This document shows, piece by piece, positions 1 to 15,000 of a stretch of DNA of 64,000 bases. The notes below the pieces were generated by a model. That model was not told the origin of the DNA. It worked only from the letters and a program-made list of their open reading frames with translations, and did no database searches. Position numbers and translations under genes: made by a program. This DNA comes from Entonaema liquescens (taxonomy: Eukaryota; Ascomycota; Sordariomycetes; Xylariales; Xylariaceae). The stretch spans positions 1,736,001 to 1,800,000 of the forward strand of contig CADCSX010000009.1 of NCBI GenBank assembly GCA_902805475.1. The letters run 5' to 3'. The stretch's first letter is position 1. Each line of letters opens with the position of its first letter.

Positions 1-3000
1 GCATCATTTCCTTAGGTTTATATGAAAGCATTTTCACTTTTGGGTAATCCGTTATGTGTTGTGTGTATATGAGCTCAGCATGAAGTTGTAATGCTTTACA
101 TAGTTGACGTGTAGTAAACCCGGTTTACATTATGGTGTTGTAGTTTTCACGCACAAGTCATGTGAGACGAGTTATCCGCTTGCGGCTTGTTGCAATTGCA
201 AAAGCCAAGCAAAATCTCCCGTTACTGTATTATTAGAAATCTACTCAGGGCAAGGTCAATAGAAGCGAGCCTTGTTGGCTGAAGACTATGTAACTATCAT
301 ATGTATGAAAGCTTTGGCTCAAGTTGGCATAAACCAGGAAGGCTATGAGATAGCCTTTTCTACCTAACTAACCATATCAGCATCGCCGATTCAGCAGATA
401 GACGACCATATCTTAGATGTACTCCAACTGAGTAGCTTCAACTCCAAACCATCCCACGTTTATGGTCAGACTAAGGGCCTGTGATCCTCGGGAAACAGGT
501 CCTAGTTTCTAAGTTATTACCAAACGACCTGATAGCCTTGCTGGCCGGGCGAGATGGAAGCGCAAGGCAGCACAAGGCAGCGCAAGGTGAGGGTGTAAGC
601 ATTGGCCAATTCCAATTGAGAGCCTTGTGGTTATCGAACGTCTGGAACCCCCCATCCAGGTTGGTCACACAAAATATCTATTAGTTACACATCTCCCCAC
701 GAGAATGGAATCTTATATGTACTGGCTTCTTCTTATCACATCTTCTTGCATTGCAGTTTCAAAGCGGATATTTCTCGTTCATCGGTTTGCCCAAATCTCA
801 CCGATTAGGAAACATTAGGCAGGACCTAAATTACCCGAATGGTTACATCCATCTCATTGTAAGCTGGTAGACTGGGTTACTATAGTATAAACAATTAATT
901 TTACTACATGGTCGTAGGAGTGGTAGCATCTCTATACCCTTGACACGGCAAGTTCCTTATAAGTACCCCTTATTAATCGGGTGTTATGCATTAAAGTGAC
1001 TTGCATTGGTGTCTCAACTCGACACCCACACGTTGCACTCGCACGCAGCTGCGCGAGGACGGATTCAGTGAATCTAACTGCAGGGACACACATAGCGGTA
1101 ATATAGGTACATGTAAGCCTTGTTGTCCTAGCTGCCGTTGTCCTAGATAGGTTAGGTAGTTGTAAAAAGTGCGTAACTATTATGTTATATTTTAAAATGC
1201 CTCTCAAGTTTAATTATTGAGTTCAATATAGTAATTACTAAAGCTTAGGAAGCAGTATATGAGTCTTAATTAAATGAGAGGTATCTCAAGTATTTTTATA
1301 TCCCGAATGAATTGCTTACCAGTCAGATATAAATGTGTCGTTATAAGCCGTGCATAACGTATTACATATATGCGCATCGCAATACGTTGGGATCCCGCAA
1401 TCCTTTAAAATATAGGGTATGCAGGTAGTAAGCAAGCCCTATTCTCTGTAGTCGTGCATAACAAGCAAATCAACATTGAGAAGGGTCTCGCAACATACTC
1501 CTTGAAGGTGGGGGGGTAAGGCAGCATGACCTTCACCATAAGAAGCGTCGTCGAATAACGCTTAAATCCATTGCGAACTGCACTTTTTGAGTTAATAACT
1601 ACCACATATGTATATAAGCCACCTGTCCCATGATGAACAACATCACACGCGAGGGAACAATTTGCGAAATATCAATCTCCAAGCTCGGAAATCGTTGTTT
1701 CCTAGCCTTCCGAACTCATAATCTATGTTACTCCGGTACATAGCAATGCCCATCGGAGCCCTCGGACAGAACAACGTCTCAAAATCCGAAGAGGTTCCTT
1801 TGACCTTCTCGAGATAATTACGCAACCCCCAGCCTTCACCGAGACAGGATAGGCGCCTGTTTGGGGGCTCACCGGAGCTAGACCTTTGGTTTCGAAGCTG
1901 TCCTTCAGCCGGGGGTCCACAAAGGCGCAAATTGTAAGATGTGATTAATCTCATTTAATACCTACCAGGTAGTTAAATCCGATTCGATACTCGAGTTGAC
2001 AATGCACGACGTTCTCACTAAGCCGGTTGAAATCGATATCCATATTATGCTACGGGAACCAACCTCACTGACCCGTCGCATATGCAAGCGATAAATGAGG
2101 CAGTCGGTAGGTATCCGATTCCTAATAAAGCTTCATTTAGTCCGAAGCGCGTCGTCTATTTACCCCACCTTGACAGGGGAAAAGACGCTCGCTGTACCGG
2201 AAGCAGGGTAATCCTTAGCCGACGAACCATTGCTTTTCCTAGAGCCTCAACACATCTATGGGGCCGGGAATACATTACAGGATTCCACAGTTAGACTGGC
2301 AGGTTGCCTTGTGTTGTTGTTGCCTTGTTTGACCCTTTGCAGGGCGATAGTTGCTCCTTGATACCGAAGATGAAATTCTTATAAGTTACCTACATAGTAA
2401 TGACATATATATGGCTGAATCAGACCAGTCGCATTTAGGCAGCTCACAAGCTAGAAACCACTATACGAAAAGACATTGAGCGAATAGAATTACACCAAAC
2501 TTGCATCTCATGGTTAGGAGCGGGATGTCGAACACCCTTACATTTAAACACGAGGTCATCATGTGGTAACCACGAGAAGAACGTGAGCATTTCCCACGCG
2601 GCCAGCCTGTTTTGATCAGTAGGGATATTGCTACATAGAGAAACGACGTAAGACGTAGGTGGAGAAGAGCACATGGCTTGGAGATAGTTACACTAATGAA
2701 CCTCGATCGATGCACTTTGTACAGTGTGCACATATAAATATCGAAGTACATACTTACATCATCAAACTCAATAGAGGATGGAGGGGTTTGGAGGCACATT
2801 GGTGGCGCTAGATGTATGACGATGGTGGTGGTGGGAAGGGATGCAACTCTAACATTTCGGTGAATAGAAGATAATGGCTCAAAAATCAAGTAAATTGAGC
2901 GAGCATCGAAACCTATAGCAGAATGGGGGGGCCGACAGATGATAAAACTTCCAGGATCAAGGAAGTAAGTGGGGTAGGCGACCTAGCGCTGAATATCTAT

Positions 3001-6000
3001 GAAAGCGGCGTAAGGCTCTAGAATAGGTAGTCCGTTGATCTCAATCTCTTCCAATCGAACTTCTCCTCCTAGGCACTCACTATCGACACACAGCCAAAGG
3101 ACTCGAACACGATGATAGTCCTTAAGGTCAGCGGTGAATGATCACGAAACTAGGATTCGCTACGCCCTGTATCAAAACGACGAAACGGCACCCAACCGAT
3201 ATTCTCCGAGAAGGCAACTAGGTAACAGGTGAAGGATTTGCGGCACAACTACACACGGCTTATCTTACCTACATATAACATACAGAAGGAATCGAATTCT
3301 AGGTAATTATCAAGAGCGGTTAACATGACACAGGCTTACAAGCAGAATTTTTTTCCTCTGGCCTACATGAAGTTCATGATATCTTGATCTTCAGGAAATT
3401 ATCTTGTAGCACAACTGTGCGAGGCCGACGTTCTGATAGGGGAAAAAGTCGGCTCAGTACCTACCTAGCCTCTGTTGAACGAGAGCACTAACACAGCCGT
3501 GGAACAGCTCGCTCGATATAGCTGCTCTAAGGAAGATTTGCAGGCAGCGTGAAATGAAAATGCGACATTATTGCCTTGCATAGGCGGTACGAGGAGTGAC
3601 AGAGAAATGCACCATTGTGGTGGTAGCGGTGATGAAGCAAAGACTCATTGTTCTCTTGCGACTTCTATTCCTGGGCGCATATAGCTGAGAAGATTAGGAC
3701 TTTCCGATGACGCGGAAGCTGCACACGCGTGTAATCGAGGCTTTGTGCTGAGATTATGCGAGGATGGAGGAGGTGGCATGGATGAAGTGAGGGGTTGGTA
3801 CCCCTATTATGGAGGTTGAGCGCTAAGGCAGAAAAAAAAAAGAAAGGTACCAACCCTCACATTTTCAACTCGGAAACTAGGTAAATTATAGAGATATTAA
3901 TGGGTTGCGGGTAAACGACATATGATATATGTCAAATCGTTAATTTGGCCTTCCTAGTAAATTTTGCTTCACGACTGTGAAATGGTGCTTACAACTTGCC
4001 CTTTGGTGTAAGTTCTCAAAAGTTGGTGCGGTACACAATGGGATGATATTTTGAACAGAACTCGGCAAGGCAGGAATTAAGCATGATCCATAACTTGATA
4101 ATTATATATAAACTTCTATTGTCTTTGACTTCTGTGTGTTTATTTCCAACATCGAGGACCCTGAGCATTTAGCGTTGTGACTAAGCATCGAGATGAAAGG
4201 TCTCAATCACCATCAGACCCCATAGACTAAACACCATATTCTAGTGATAATAGATATATGTATGTGGTAAAATCTCTACTATATCATTCCATTGTTCCAC
4301 TATTTTTTATAAAGTTCCGTGCCTCAGGCAAAAGTTGGTAGTGTCGACTGAGAGGTTGGCCATACATACCTATTCCAAAGGTTGGCCGAATGACAAGCTA
4401 AACTGTATACTCTTTCTAACACAAGGCGTAAGAGAGTTCATGATTTATTTATATAGTTCTATAAGCCTAGTTTTACGCCTTTAACACGTAGATGGACCGA
4501 ATATGTAGGACCTGGAACTTATGGTGTCACTTGAATATTTTTGCTGTGGAAACACGTTTATTACAACCCCTATAAAATCAGTATAATATATTATTCTTTT
4601 TATTTTCGAAGACTACCATTACCTAGAGTATAAGTAGGCATGCTTTAATTGTATTACCTGGTATCAGCAACCCACTGTAAACAGATCTGGGTAGTGAGCT
4701 TACTTGGAACTACAGTGCATTGGCCAATACTTGGAAGAGACATGGTGCGGTGATGAATGTTATAGTATATATATATATATATATATTGCTCATTATAGTA
4801 GGTATGTGTTGTCATTTGCTTCAATGATTATATACCCTCTGAGTCTTTGGAAGTTGTACTCCACTCTCAGCCCCTGACGCAACTTGCGTCTTGGGTAAAG
4901 CTGGTAGAGTTCACTTTTTAAAAGCCTATCGATTTATTAGTCATACTATATACTATGCATTACCTGATGCCAGCTTCATTAGACACGTGGACAGATTATA
5001 TTAGCCCCATGGGATCTCACGGAGCCAAACAATTTGTCCTCAACCCACGACTCAATAGCGGCCACGCTTATGACCACGTATGAATGAGTAGGTATCCGAA
5101 GTGAACTAAAAAATCTAAGAAGTTTATAAAATGGCGTTTCAAGGGGTATACACTTCTTGAGCCTTGTCCTCTCTTCTGTTAGTTGAACTATGCTAGACAC
5201 GGATACGGTTAAGTTGTTAAGTTTAGTTGATGTGGTGAGGGGCGTATCTTTTCATTGAACCGACCGCTAAAATCTCATTCAAGCGATATTAAGACTTATA
5301 TAATATTTATGTGAAGTTGGGTCTTCTCCCAAATGTCATCTAAATGAAAATCTTTGGATGCGATTATAGTATAAACATGTGGTCTATTTGGGATAACTAC
5401 CAGACCAGATAAAACCAATGTTTTGTAAAACAGTCCCCAATGATGTATATGACCGACGTTAAAATAGTGGATTAATAGAATAAAGGTAAGTGACGAGGCT
5501 ATAGGATTATGCGATATAGTTCTAGAAATAATGTGTTTTTGCCGGGTTCGACTTAGATAGGCCAGTATCTAATGGTTGATATTTAGGCACTCCTAAAGCT
5601 GCCTGAACCCACTTGGGAAGGATCTCCACACCCTTAGTTCATCAAAGGCAGCCTGGTTAATCTATTCCATAAAGTTTCTATAAACTTATGAGTATAGGCA
5701 CGTAGTTTGCCTGAGTACCTCTTGTATCTGAAATAGGGTCGGTGCTTGTTGAACGTTGGGTTGATTTTGACTTGTTGAACTGGTCTTGGCAACGAACTAA
5801 AAGTAACGTTATTTTTAACGGGAGAGTGGACGAGATATATATGGACTAGAGTAAGAGATATTCCGAATCTAAATTTTAAGTGATTTTTTAAATTTATAAT
5901 TATCTTGGTCTGACTACGACCTTGACTTTAATATGTAGCTTGCTGATATGAAGCTAAGTGACCTGACGTGTTTCACTTCGCGGAAGTTATCGCCGCCTAT

Positions 6001-9000
6001 AGTTGAGAATTACTTATATGGCGGGAAGGGGCCGGAAACGAAGCTAATCAGATCGCCGAGCCAAGGCAATCGCTCTTTCTCCTTACATTCATCATCAATG
6101 CGGCTCTTCGGGGATGTGTAAGGAAGGTACTATGTACCAATCCCGGGAGTTGCGTATTGCTTGTACACCTGTGGAGACTAGCTCCGGCGCGATGATTAGT
6201 GGGTATATTAGCGCTAAAAACGGGAAGCTTACCTACCTATGGGCCTTCCGGCGTACCGTCCGGGGATTAGCTGCAGACTACAGCGCTAAAGGTGCAATCC
6301 ATGCAAACTCATTGGCAGTTCGATTACCGGGGATCTATTCCCCAGAGAGGACCCACACGTTATTAGATTAAGAGACTTTGCCAACACTCCCTTGTATCAC
6401 GAACCATATCGTCTTTGGTGCAGATGCGCCTTTATCTATCCAATCATTCGTCCGCACCGTCCAGTAAGAACACCTTTAACCATGATGGACCAGCGCTCTT
6501 TTCTTTGTTACATTCATCTTTAAGAAGAGCCTCATTTTGTACTTACTTTCTCCCGATACGGAACGGAACTGATCTAGATCTAGGATCCACAGGTCGGAAG
6601 TATGCGATGGTGGTCATTGACTATCATACCTAGTACATAATAGCGTGCTACTAACTAATATTATGCAAGACAGCTTGTCAAGGTCCCGATCATCTTTGCA
6701 TAGTGACACAGAAAACTCGGAGTGTTCTTCTTATTTCTTATCAACCTTATGATAGTGGCGTCTCGCAGGTGAGCGAAATTCAACTCGCCTGATCCTAACC
6801 TTGTCTAGACTAGGTTCAATTCTCCTAGAAATTTTGCAAAATCGGTGAGACTCTACTGTGATCGTCGCGCCATCATTTTAAGCCTCAAGATAGCATTGTA
6901 AAGTCGTAATCTACTGCAGTTAGAGCCACGGATGACACCCATCCTTGCTCTTCTTAGAATCTTAGCACTAGGTACGTTAATGTAACAATACTAAGACGAT
7001 CAAAACCCACATGGCTGTTTATGGCACTTAATTCGCTCCTTCTTCGTCTCTGCATATTGTGCCGTCAAGGCTATCTGTTTCAGGCCTATTCCGGCCGTGG
7101 CGAGTGGTCACACTCTTCTCAAAAAGGCTAACGGTAAAACCTAGATCGCTCGCCTTGCTGTCGGAATGGGATGTAACGCTGCACTAGTTTCGTCAAATGT
7201 CAGAAACAAGACCGGCATATAATAAACTTGGAAATAATTGTCAAGTTTTGTCTTGTTGTTTGAGAGATATAAAGAAAGCTTCCCTTATGAAGATCGTGAG
7301 GATGGGGTCTTGTATGGAACACGACTTACACCGTAAGGACACTGTAGAAGGTACATGGATCAAACGTTCGAACCTACTGCTCGGCACGAACCAAACCCTC
7401 GGTATGAGGATCGGACGCCTAACTATGAGTTCAATGTACACGGGTGCGTAGGTAGTTATGAGGTCCCACTCCCACCTCCCGCCTAAGCAGGTACAAGGTC
7501 TTGATTGGATCGACGCACTCTCGATGACAACACACTAAACATCGCCAGGGACATGGCCTATAATGCTATCGAATTACATTTCACTCGATAGCCCATTCAG
7601 GAAACGGAGTCGGGCTCGTGCCTCGGGTGTCTTGTACGGTTGCAGTTGATATTAGCTTCAAACCCCTCTACAAGACAACAGTATGACGACCCCCGACAAG
7701 ATTGCATCTGCCGCATGTACTCATTCTACTAACCTAGAATATTCCTCAATATGGTAAGTCAGTACGTATCTAGTAGAGTGAATGATTTGCCAATACATCA
7801 CAAGGTACATGTTCATTAACCTCCTGCACGATCAACAAACCCACCCTATCTGTACTAGGGGCCTTTGTATATGTCTGTTCTAGAATTCGGATAATTCCAC
7901 CAACTACCTACTCGGCTCGAAGTCTGTTTTGGAGGGAAAAGGTTGTTTTAGGAGAAACACGTGCAACCCAACCCAACAAGGAAATGAAAATTTTCAGAGA
8001 GCAACTCAGCCTTGCCAAAAAGGGGCCCGTTTAACAGCCATATGACCTGCTCTGACTTGTTTCTTACGGCCAGTTGGCTCCCTAAAGCTCCAGCACCCTC
8101 CCTCTGGGAACGCAACCTGAAATTTCTCGACTAGTCACGAATAAAATATACGTAGATGTCAATGGACAGACATCAAAGCGAAGCCAACATATGTCTAAAG
8201 ATAGCAGCACTTCATCTATACAGGTCAACCATTTACAACGTGTGTTGCCTTCAGTGTCAGGACACTAACACAATGGACCCTAAAGGCGCACTAGGTTCCG
8301 ATCATAGCCCTTATAAACATTTTCCCAGTCAATACCGTCGTCTTGAGCATCGAAACATCTCAATAACTTCACTCAGCGCGCACTGAAACCAAATTCCAAT
8401 AAATCCAAAACGAATCTAATCAATTCGTCACTACTCGTCGATGATCAATAATACATTAACAAGCATTGCGTTACGGCGTACACCTCTGCCAAATAGAATA
8501 TCCCCGACGCCGACGAGTCTACGCGATAAAGTTACCTCCGACTTTGAATCGCTGAGAATCGATAGTCATCAAAAATGCTGATGTATTGGACAACTACACC
8601 GATGAAGCTTTAACTTCGTAAAACCCCTCGGACTCTGGGGAAACACCGGCGTGGTCTTGTTGCCGATAAACCCAGGATAGGGTCATGCTAGAACTCGAAA
8701 ATAACCCGAGCCTCACCAAACATTACCGAAACGAGTAGCACATTGTATACAAAAGACGCCATCCAGTTTGAATGTCCAAAATATTAATGTCATCAAGAAT
8801 ACAAAGAGGGAAGTACTCGGATAACACTAGAGACCTTAAGCAAGCGGGTTCGTTTAGTTGTAGCATTCGATGAAATCGTGCCAACAGGAGCCTAAGTTGA
8901 TATCCATGCTATTCAAACTTTATACAGTATCTTATGCTACCCCATAGTGTATTTAGAGCAGCCACAGTATACTGCTACCGGCTACCATGTCCACAGTATC

Positions 9001-12000
9001 TCTATACAACAGCGATCCTACATCAACAGCACTCCCACCACTTTCGTCAATTCATTCCTCCAAAATCCCGCTCTTGTCAATACGTCCCGTGGTAACTCGG
9101 GACAATAAAGGGAACCCCAAAGTCACACGAATGGGTTCTAAGTTGGCGGATGTATTGCTCATGCACTTGGAAAATACTATACTATTGAAGATTATTTGGC
9201 GTGGACGTGTAAGGGGGAACTTGAACGGATATTACCTCTATTTTCTTTGGTAGGTAGTTACATAATAAGTTACTCATACGTTATGTAAGCTGTAAGCAAC
9301 CATGGTCTATAGCTCGCACTATCCGTAGTGGGAGAAACTATAAACATATACATTAAGTGGTTATCGAGTGTATAGGAGACTGAAGAGTAGCGAAAATATT
9401 TCTAGAATTTCCGAATCTACCTCAAGCACCTGCCTAGATAGATATGCATTCCGATAAGCACAAAGTGAATCTATTCAGGTAGTCATACTATTTATTTCCT
9501 TGTTGGTGTGGTTTGGATAGGTGCATCTTCCTGGTATGTTATATGACTTACAGGTGGTAGGTTATTGGGTAGTTGATGGATGGCTCGGGTATCTATTATA
9601 CCTATCTTAGGATCTCCTAACCTTCATTAATTCTTCCATATGGGTTGTTAGTGACTAGCTGGTAGCTAGTAGGTCTTGTCCTGAACCCTGGTCCTCCTAC
9701 TACACTAGGTCATTGCAATCCTTGTTTCCTACACTTGGACTTGGTATAGAGTTAGAGGTACGCTATATCCAACAAGGTTTCCGAGAAACTTATTTGTACC
9801 CATAACCAGCACGCCCCTTATATTCCTTTGGCGCTATAGATGATGGTTGGTTTCTCCCTCAGTTTTTCGTATTCTACTTATAGCCTAGGGAAATCTTGAT
9901 TCTATTTACCCTTGGGTTTACAAATTCAGGCTATCATGCTAACCTAAAAGGAGGCTTCATGTATTAAATTGAGCAATTACGTTTATACGTTATTGACCCC
10001 TTATTTTACGTTCCTAAATGGCGTTGGCCCTTATGTAGGTAGGTACTAGGTATACTAACTTGCGACAGGGAAGCCATCCTAGGCCAAGGGGACTTAGGTA
10101 TATACTATATCCATAAAGTTACTGCGCATTCTTCTACAAGTAAGCAACTAGTATATATTGCATACCTATAGCCTCACTCCGTAAAGTGGGTAGTAGGAAA
10201 ATAGGTCTCAAATGTTTTCTCCGCTAGTTTCTTAGGTTACTTACATCAGGTAAGTAGTTATCTATCCGCTACCGTGGTTTCTACTTATACCTAGGTAGTT
10301 ATTTTATTGTGCGCTGCTAATTCGTCGAAACATCCTCACTAGCTGTATGATAATTCCCAGGCCCTTTTGAAATGGAAAGGGGGAGCTTGTAAAAGGGGAT
10401 ACATTGATGCTGGATCAAATATACAGGTCCTCGGGATAAAATATATATATCAGAGAAGATCGAGAGATGGGAATACGATGTTATTTTGGGCATTATAAAC
10501 TGAGTTTAGTGTATTGAGGGTCTGCTGTCATAATCAACGAAACAGCTAAGGTGTCAGGGTTTTCACTTGAGACCCTCTTTAGACAAAGAAGCTGTTTAGT
10601 ATGTATAGATCTGACTTCAGAGCTATCCTAGTTAGAGTTCCTTGAGGAACGACGAAATTGTTTCCTCTTCTTTTGGTTTACCTCGTGACATAAGGGATGA
10701 TTTCCAAATGTGATCTCAGTATACCTACCTCAAAACCTTCAAGGTATTGCTCAAGGGCCTACCTTAGGGTAAATCTGTGATACCATGGATCGGAGGTGAA
10801 GTGTATGTACACTCGTAGTGCTAAGTAACTCACGTATTCGCGCAATATCTCCTATTACAGGATTTGTATTGTGACACGAGAAATGTTGGCTCTCGGAACA
10901 ACAAAAACTAGAAGAATGCTCATCGTAAGATCACATCGAGGATATGTACGCTAATCAAACTTAGTGTGAACGCGTATCTTGTGATGACTTTCCTTCATGG
11001 ACTATCTGATCTATGACAGCCACATATTGTAGTAAGTGGCCATTTCAGTCCACTGGCAGTTCCGGGTTTGAAGCCGGCGAAATCACCACTACTCCACTGC
11101 TTCTTGCAATAAATTCAAAGTGCCTAGACGCGGCCCTTTAGTGGATACGTTGATCTTTCTATTAATACTGGCTGCAAATAGCCAATCTAGGTTCATGGGC
11201 AATTCCTTTGGGAGAAGCGCCTACTTGAACCATTTCAAGCCAGGAGTATCAGATAGCGAACTCGGAACCAATCATAAACAAGTATAGTACTTAGTACAGA
11301 CGTATTTTTGTAAGTGGACTAGCTATAATCGTGAAGCTTTGCATTCTCATTGTAAACTACCTACGTACCTTCGGCGTTAGGGTATGACGAAATAATACCT
11401 CATAAGGCGTCGGGGCGTCAAGGCGTCGTTAAATGCTCTCGGGGCTTGTATTCGTGAGAGGACTCCATCCGTGACCTAATTAGACCAAGTAAACTTGGTA
11501 AAAAAAAATAGCGTTAAATGACTGTAGTAGACTGTTCCATAAACGTATCCGATGCGCGAGCCATCCAGATGGTACGGCCACAGGGAAGAATTTGCTGCCA
11601 TCAAAAGTGCTTCAAAACCGTAAGTGATTTTAATGACGATCCGGGGAATTCTGCTTCATGTGATCATGCATGAACTAGGTTCAATCGACAGGCGTTACCT
11701 TACTAGGTAACATATCGTCAGCTCTTGGGTTACACAAAAGATCTATGGTTCTAATCTCTAGCCGCAGATAGCACACCATTGTCTAAGTCTCCTTAGCAGA
11801 TATAACTTGCGGGGAGAGTAGATGCTCCCCGGGATGGCAACTAAAATGTTGTGATACATAGGTAGGTACCTAGGTAGTCACTCGGATACGCCCTCGGAGT
11901 CCTTCGGGTATCAGCCCGGGGACCGATTACCAGCAGATCAAACTCCATCGTCTCTAAGAAGTAGTTGATAGATGATGACGAAGTTTGGACATATAGTTGT

Positions 12001-15000
12001 CCCAAGTATAACCCCTCGGACAAACACTTTCAAGAGACGGACGCCGTGGGCAAGTTTGATAGGATACACAATAGCCCACCGTACCAACGACTGAAACCCC
12101 AATGCAGAAGTGGCTTGACGCCACCCCAACCGGGGAACATATTCCTTCAGAGCCGAGCTTAGCGTGCGGAAAAGAAAATACAGCCTGACCACATTGACAG
12201 GTATGTTACCTGCCAAAGTTCGTAGTAAACCCTGGCAGGACGATGCGATCTGTCTAAATTAGGCTTAATTAACTAGATGTATTCCAGTATAGGTATGGGA
12301 TGAGAGTTGATGTGATCATAGAACCCCGCTCAAACCTTCCCGTTCACATGTAGCTACCTGCATGTGGTAGAGGGTTCGGATGAAGTGACTGGAGTGCTCC
12401 GAAGATCTTTTGATGTATGAAACAGATGGAGACGACAACGATTGGCTTGTTCATTTAGACTTTTACTTGTTGATCTCAAGACGTGGCTGCTCGTCACAAC
12501 TTAGTACGCATGGCAAGAGGGATTAAGGGGTTCGTGCTAACGAAATTGATATGGGTTAATAGATGATATATTTGTATGGTTTATAGGGGGCCAAATAAAG
12601 TGGTCATAGCGGTATCAAAAGAGGAAGGAAGCCCAGTTTATAGAAACTCAATTGCCAGCCGAACGCATAGAGCTTTAAGATAAATCCTTTGGGACTTAGA
12701 AAAAAGATGGCAATTATGACGGTGAATAACATAATAAACATATAAGGGTTAGTTAAATAAAGAAGCCGTAAGTATGTTAGTTCTATTTTTCTATTATTTA
12801 AACTTAATACCTCTTGTATCATAATGAAGGGGTGACTTGAAGTTGTTTAGTCTATTTTCACTACTTTAAGCATGCTTACGGCCGGGGAGATAGGTTAGGC
12901 GGTTAGGGATCGGATCGTTTTCAGCCGCATCCGGATACAGTGAACTGTTCTATCCGGCATAATCAAGTGGGTACTTCATGATATTACGAATCCTTTTTAT
13001 TTATGGACGAGGATGTTGTCAGCATAGGGAGGTAACGGTTACATTGTAGATATTCTAACCTAGTTCCTTCAATTCCCACCGGTTTCTCCCGCACAACAAC
13101 CTCAGTTTCCCGCTACTGCTTTCTAAGTATGCATCAACCGCTTAGAAGGGGAGTGATCTCCAGCCAGCTCATAAGCCCCGAAAAGTTCATGATGTATTAT
13201 TACTACAATATGGCTACAAGAATCTTGTAAGCAGATTAAGAATGTTCATCCTGTTTTTACTCATTACCGTGACTCGGCATGACTTAATAATACACTTCTA
13301 GGTACATGGCTCTTTATATGTATCTGTCTATATACGATAGGTGTGAAATCAAGGTATAGCAGTATCCCCATTGGCCTGGTTGAGAAGTATGCGCCGACAG
13401 TGTGCCTACTAGTGCAATATTTAAATCACCAGTATTTTATATAGATTCAAGGCTTAATCAGTGTTGCATTAACCAGGTGGACTTTTCATAACAATCTATC
13501 TCCGAATGGTTGGGCAGACTATACGGCACTTGTAACTTCTATTTCAGGTTTCGACACCGCCCCCCTTATTAACATCGTGCCTTGTATCTCCTGGATATCC
13601 GGTGTCACAATGTTCTATCTAACGTTATTTAGTTAGGTCTCACAGCCTTCTCGATATACCGGCATTCCCGACCCAGCTTAATTGCGATGACTTGACTCCT
13701 TTACCGAATCCATTAATAATGGTGTAAAACCTATCGGATGCGCCCTCCTGGTACCACAAATCCGGGGCAACTGGAGCTTAACACAGAGAACTATACATTA
13801 AGTATCAAGTTTCCGCTAATTTTAATGATAACTACATGTAGCTTATGGTTCTTGTTGGCTACGATATGGCATACGCTTGATATGCTACTGAAGCACTGAT
13901 TGGCACTCCTTGGGACAAGAGTAGCACATATGACAACCTTATGTACCAAATGCTCGGCCTTGGCCGCCGTAGTGTTTTAAGCTTGAATTAGAATGCCTGT
14001 TTTAGTGTCACATCGCGATTAATTTTGGTAGGTATCTCGGCAAGTCAGGTTCTTTAAAGGGCTGAAGTGGACCGGCTCTTGGATGTCAACCGCATTATCG
14101 CTCTCTTGGCCGACAAACATTATGCATTAAAATAGATTACATCTTGGTCATCAACATTGCTACCATTGATTATCATAGAACGACTTAAATTCCGGGTGCT
14201 TTTGTAGTAGCCCAAATTCTAGTAGCTAAAATACAGCTATATGCCAGCTATTAGATGCATAGGAATAACGGCATTCACAAATACGAAGTATAGTGGTGAC
14301 GTAGATATCAGCTAGATCCGCCCCACCACTGAAGGCTGAATGGGCTTTTGTTTTGAAACGAGGTTACTGCAGATTGGTCGAACACAACTTAGCAAGCATG
14401 GGTTACTTTAGGGTAAGGGTAGATATGATAGAGACGTCAGTTATTTAAACTTCAAAGGAATGTGAGTGAAGGCTAAGGGATACTCCCGGAGGTAGTAAGC
14501 CGAAAAGGTTGAAGAGAGAGCTAGTGAAGCGGGTGATCGACAGTAATATCGAGCCGATAACCCCCAAGTAGAAGACAAGGGGACTGTCGAAGTTTCCTGC
14601 ACCATATTTTACAAGACACCCTTCCCCCGCTGAGCTCAGACTACTCTATAATCGATGATCTAGGCGTATCCCCTGCGGATATCATTCTTCAATGTCTTGA
14701 CGGATCCCCTATACACGACTAATACTAAGTTCAGGAAGCTAGGAAATGTAATTATCAGTTTCCTTGGTCATATTCGTATTAAGTTTGACTTTGAGATGGA
14801 CTGAAGAACAAATAACATCGGCTTATCGTGGCTTTTGTTCTAAACGCCACTGTATCCTTATCCTTTAACAGCACCCTAGGAGCACTGGGTACAGCAGGGC
14901 TAAGCGATTGGCTGGGTTGGCTGGCTTTATTATAGGTACAGGACCCCCGCGTGGTGTCCCAAAGAAACAGCCAATGCACCTGGCTGTAATACATCGTTGA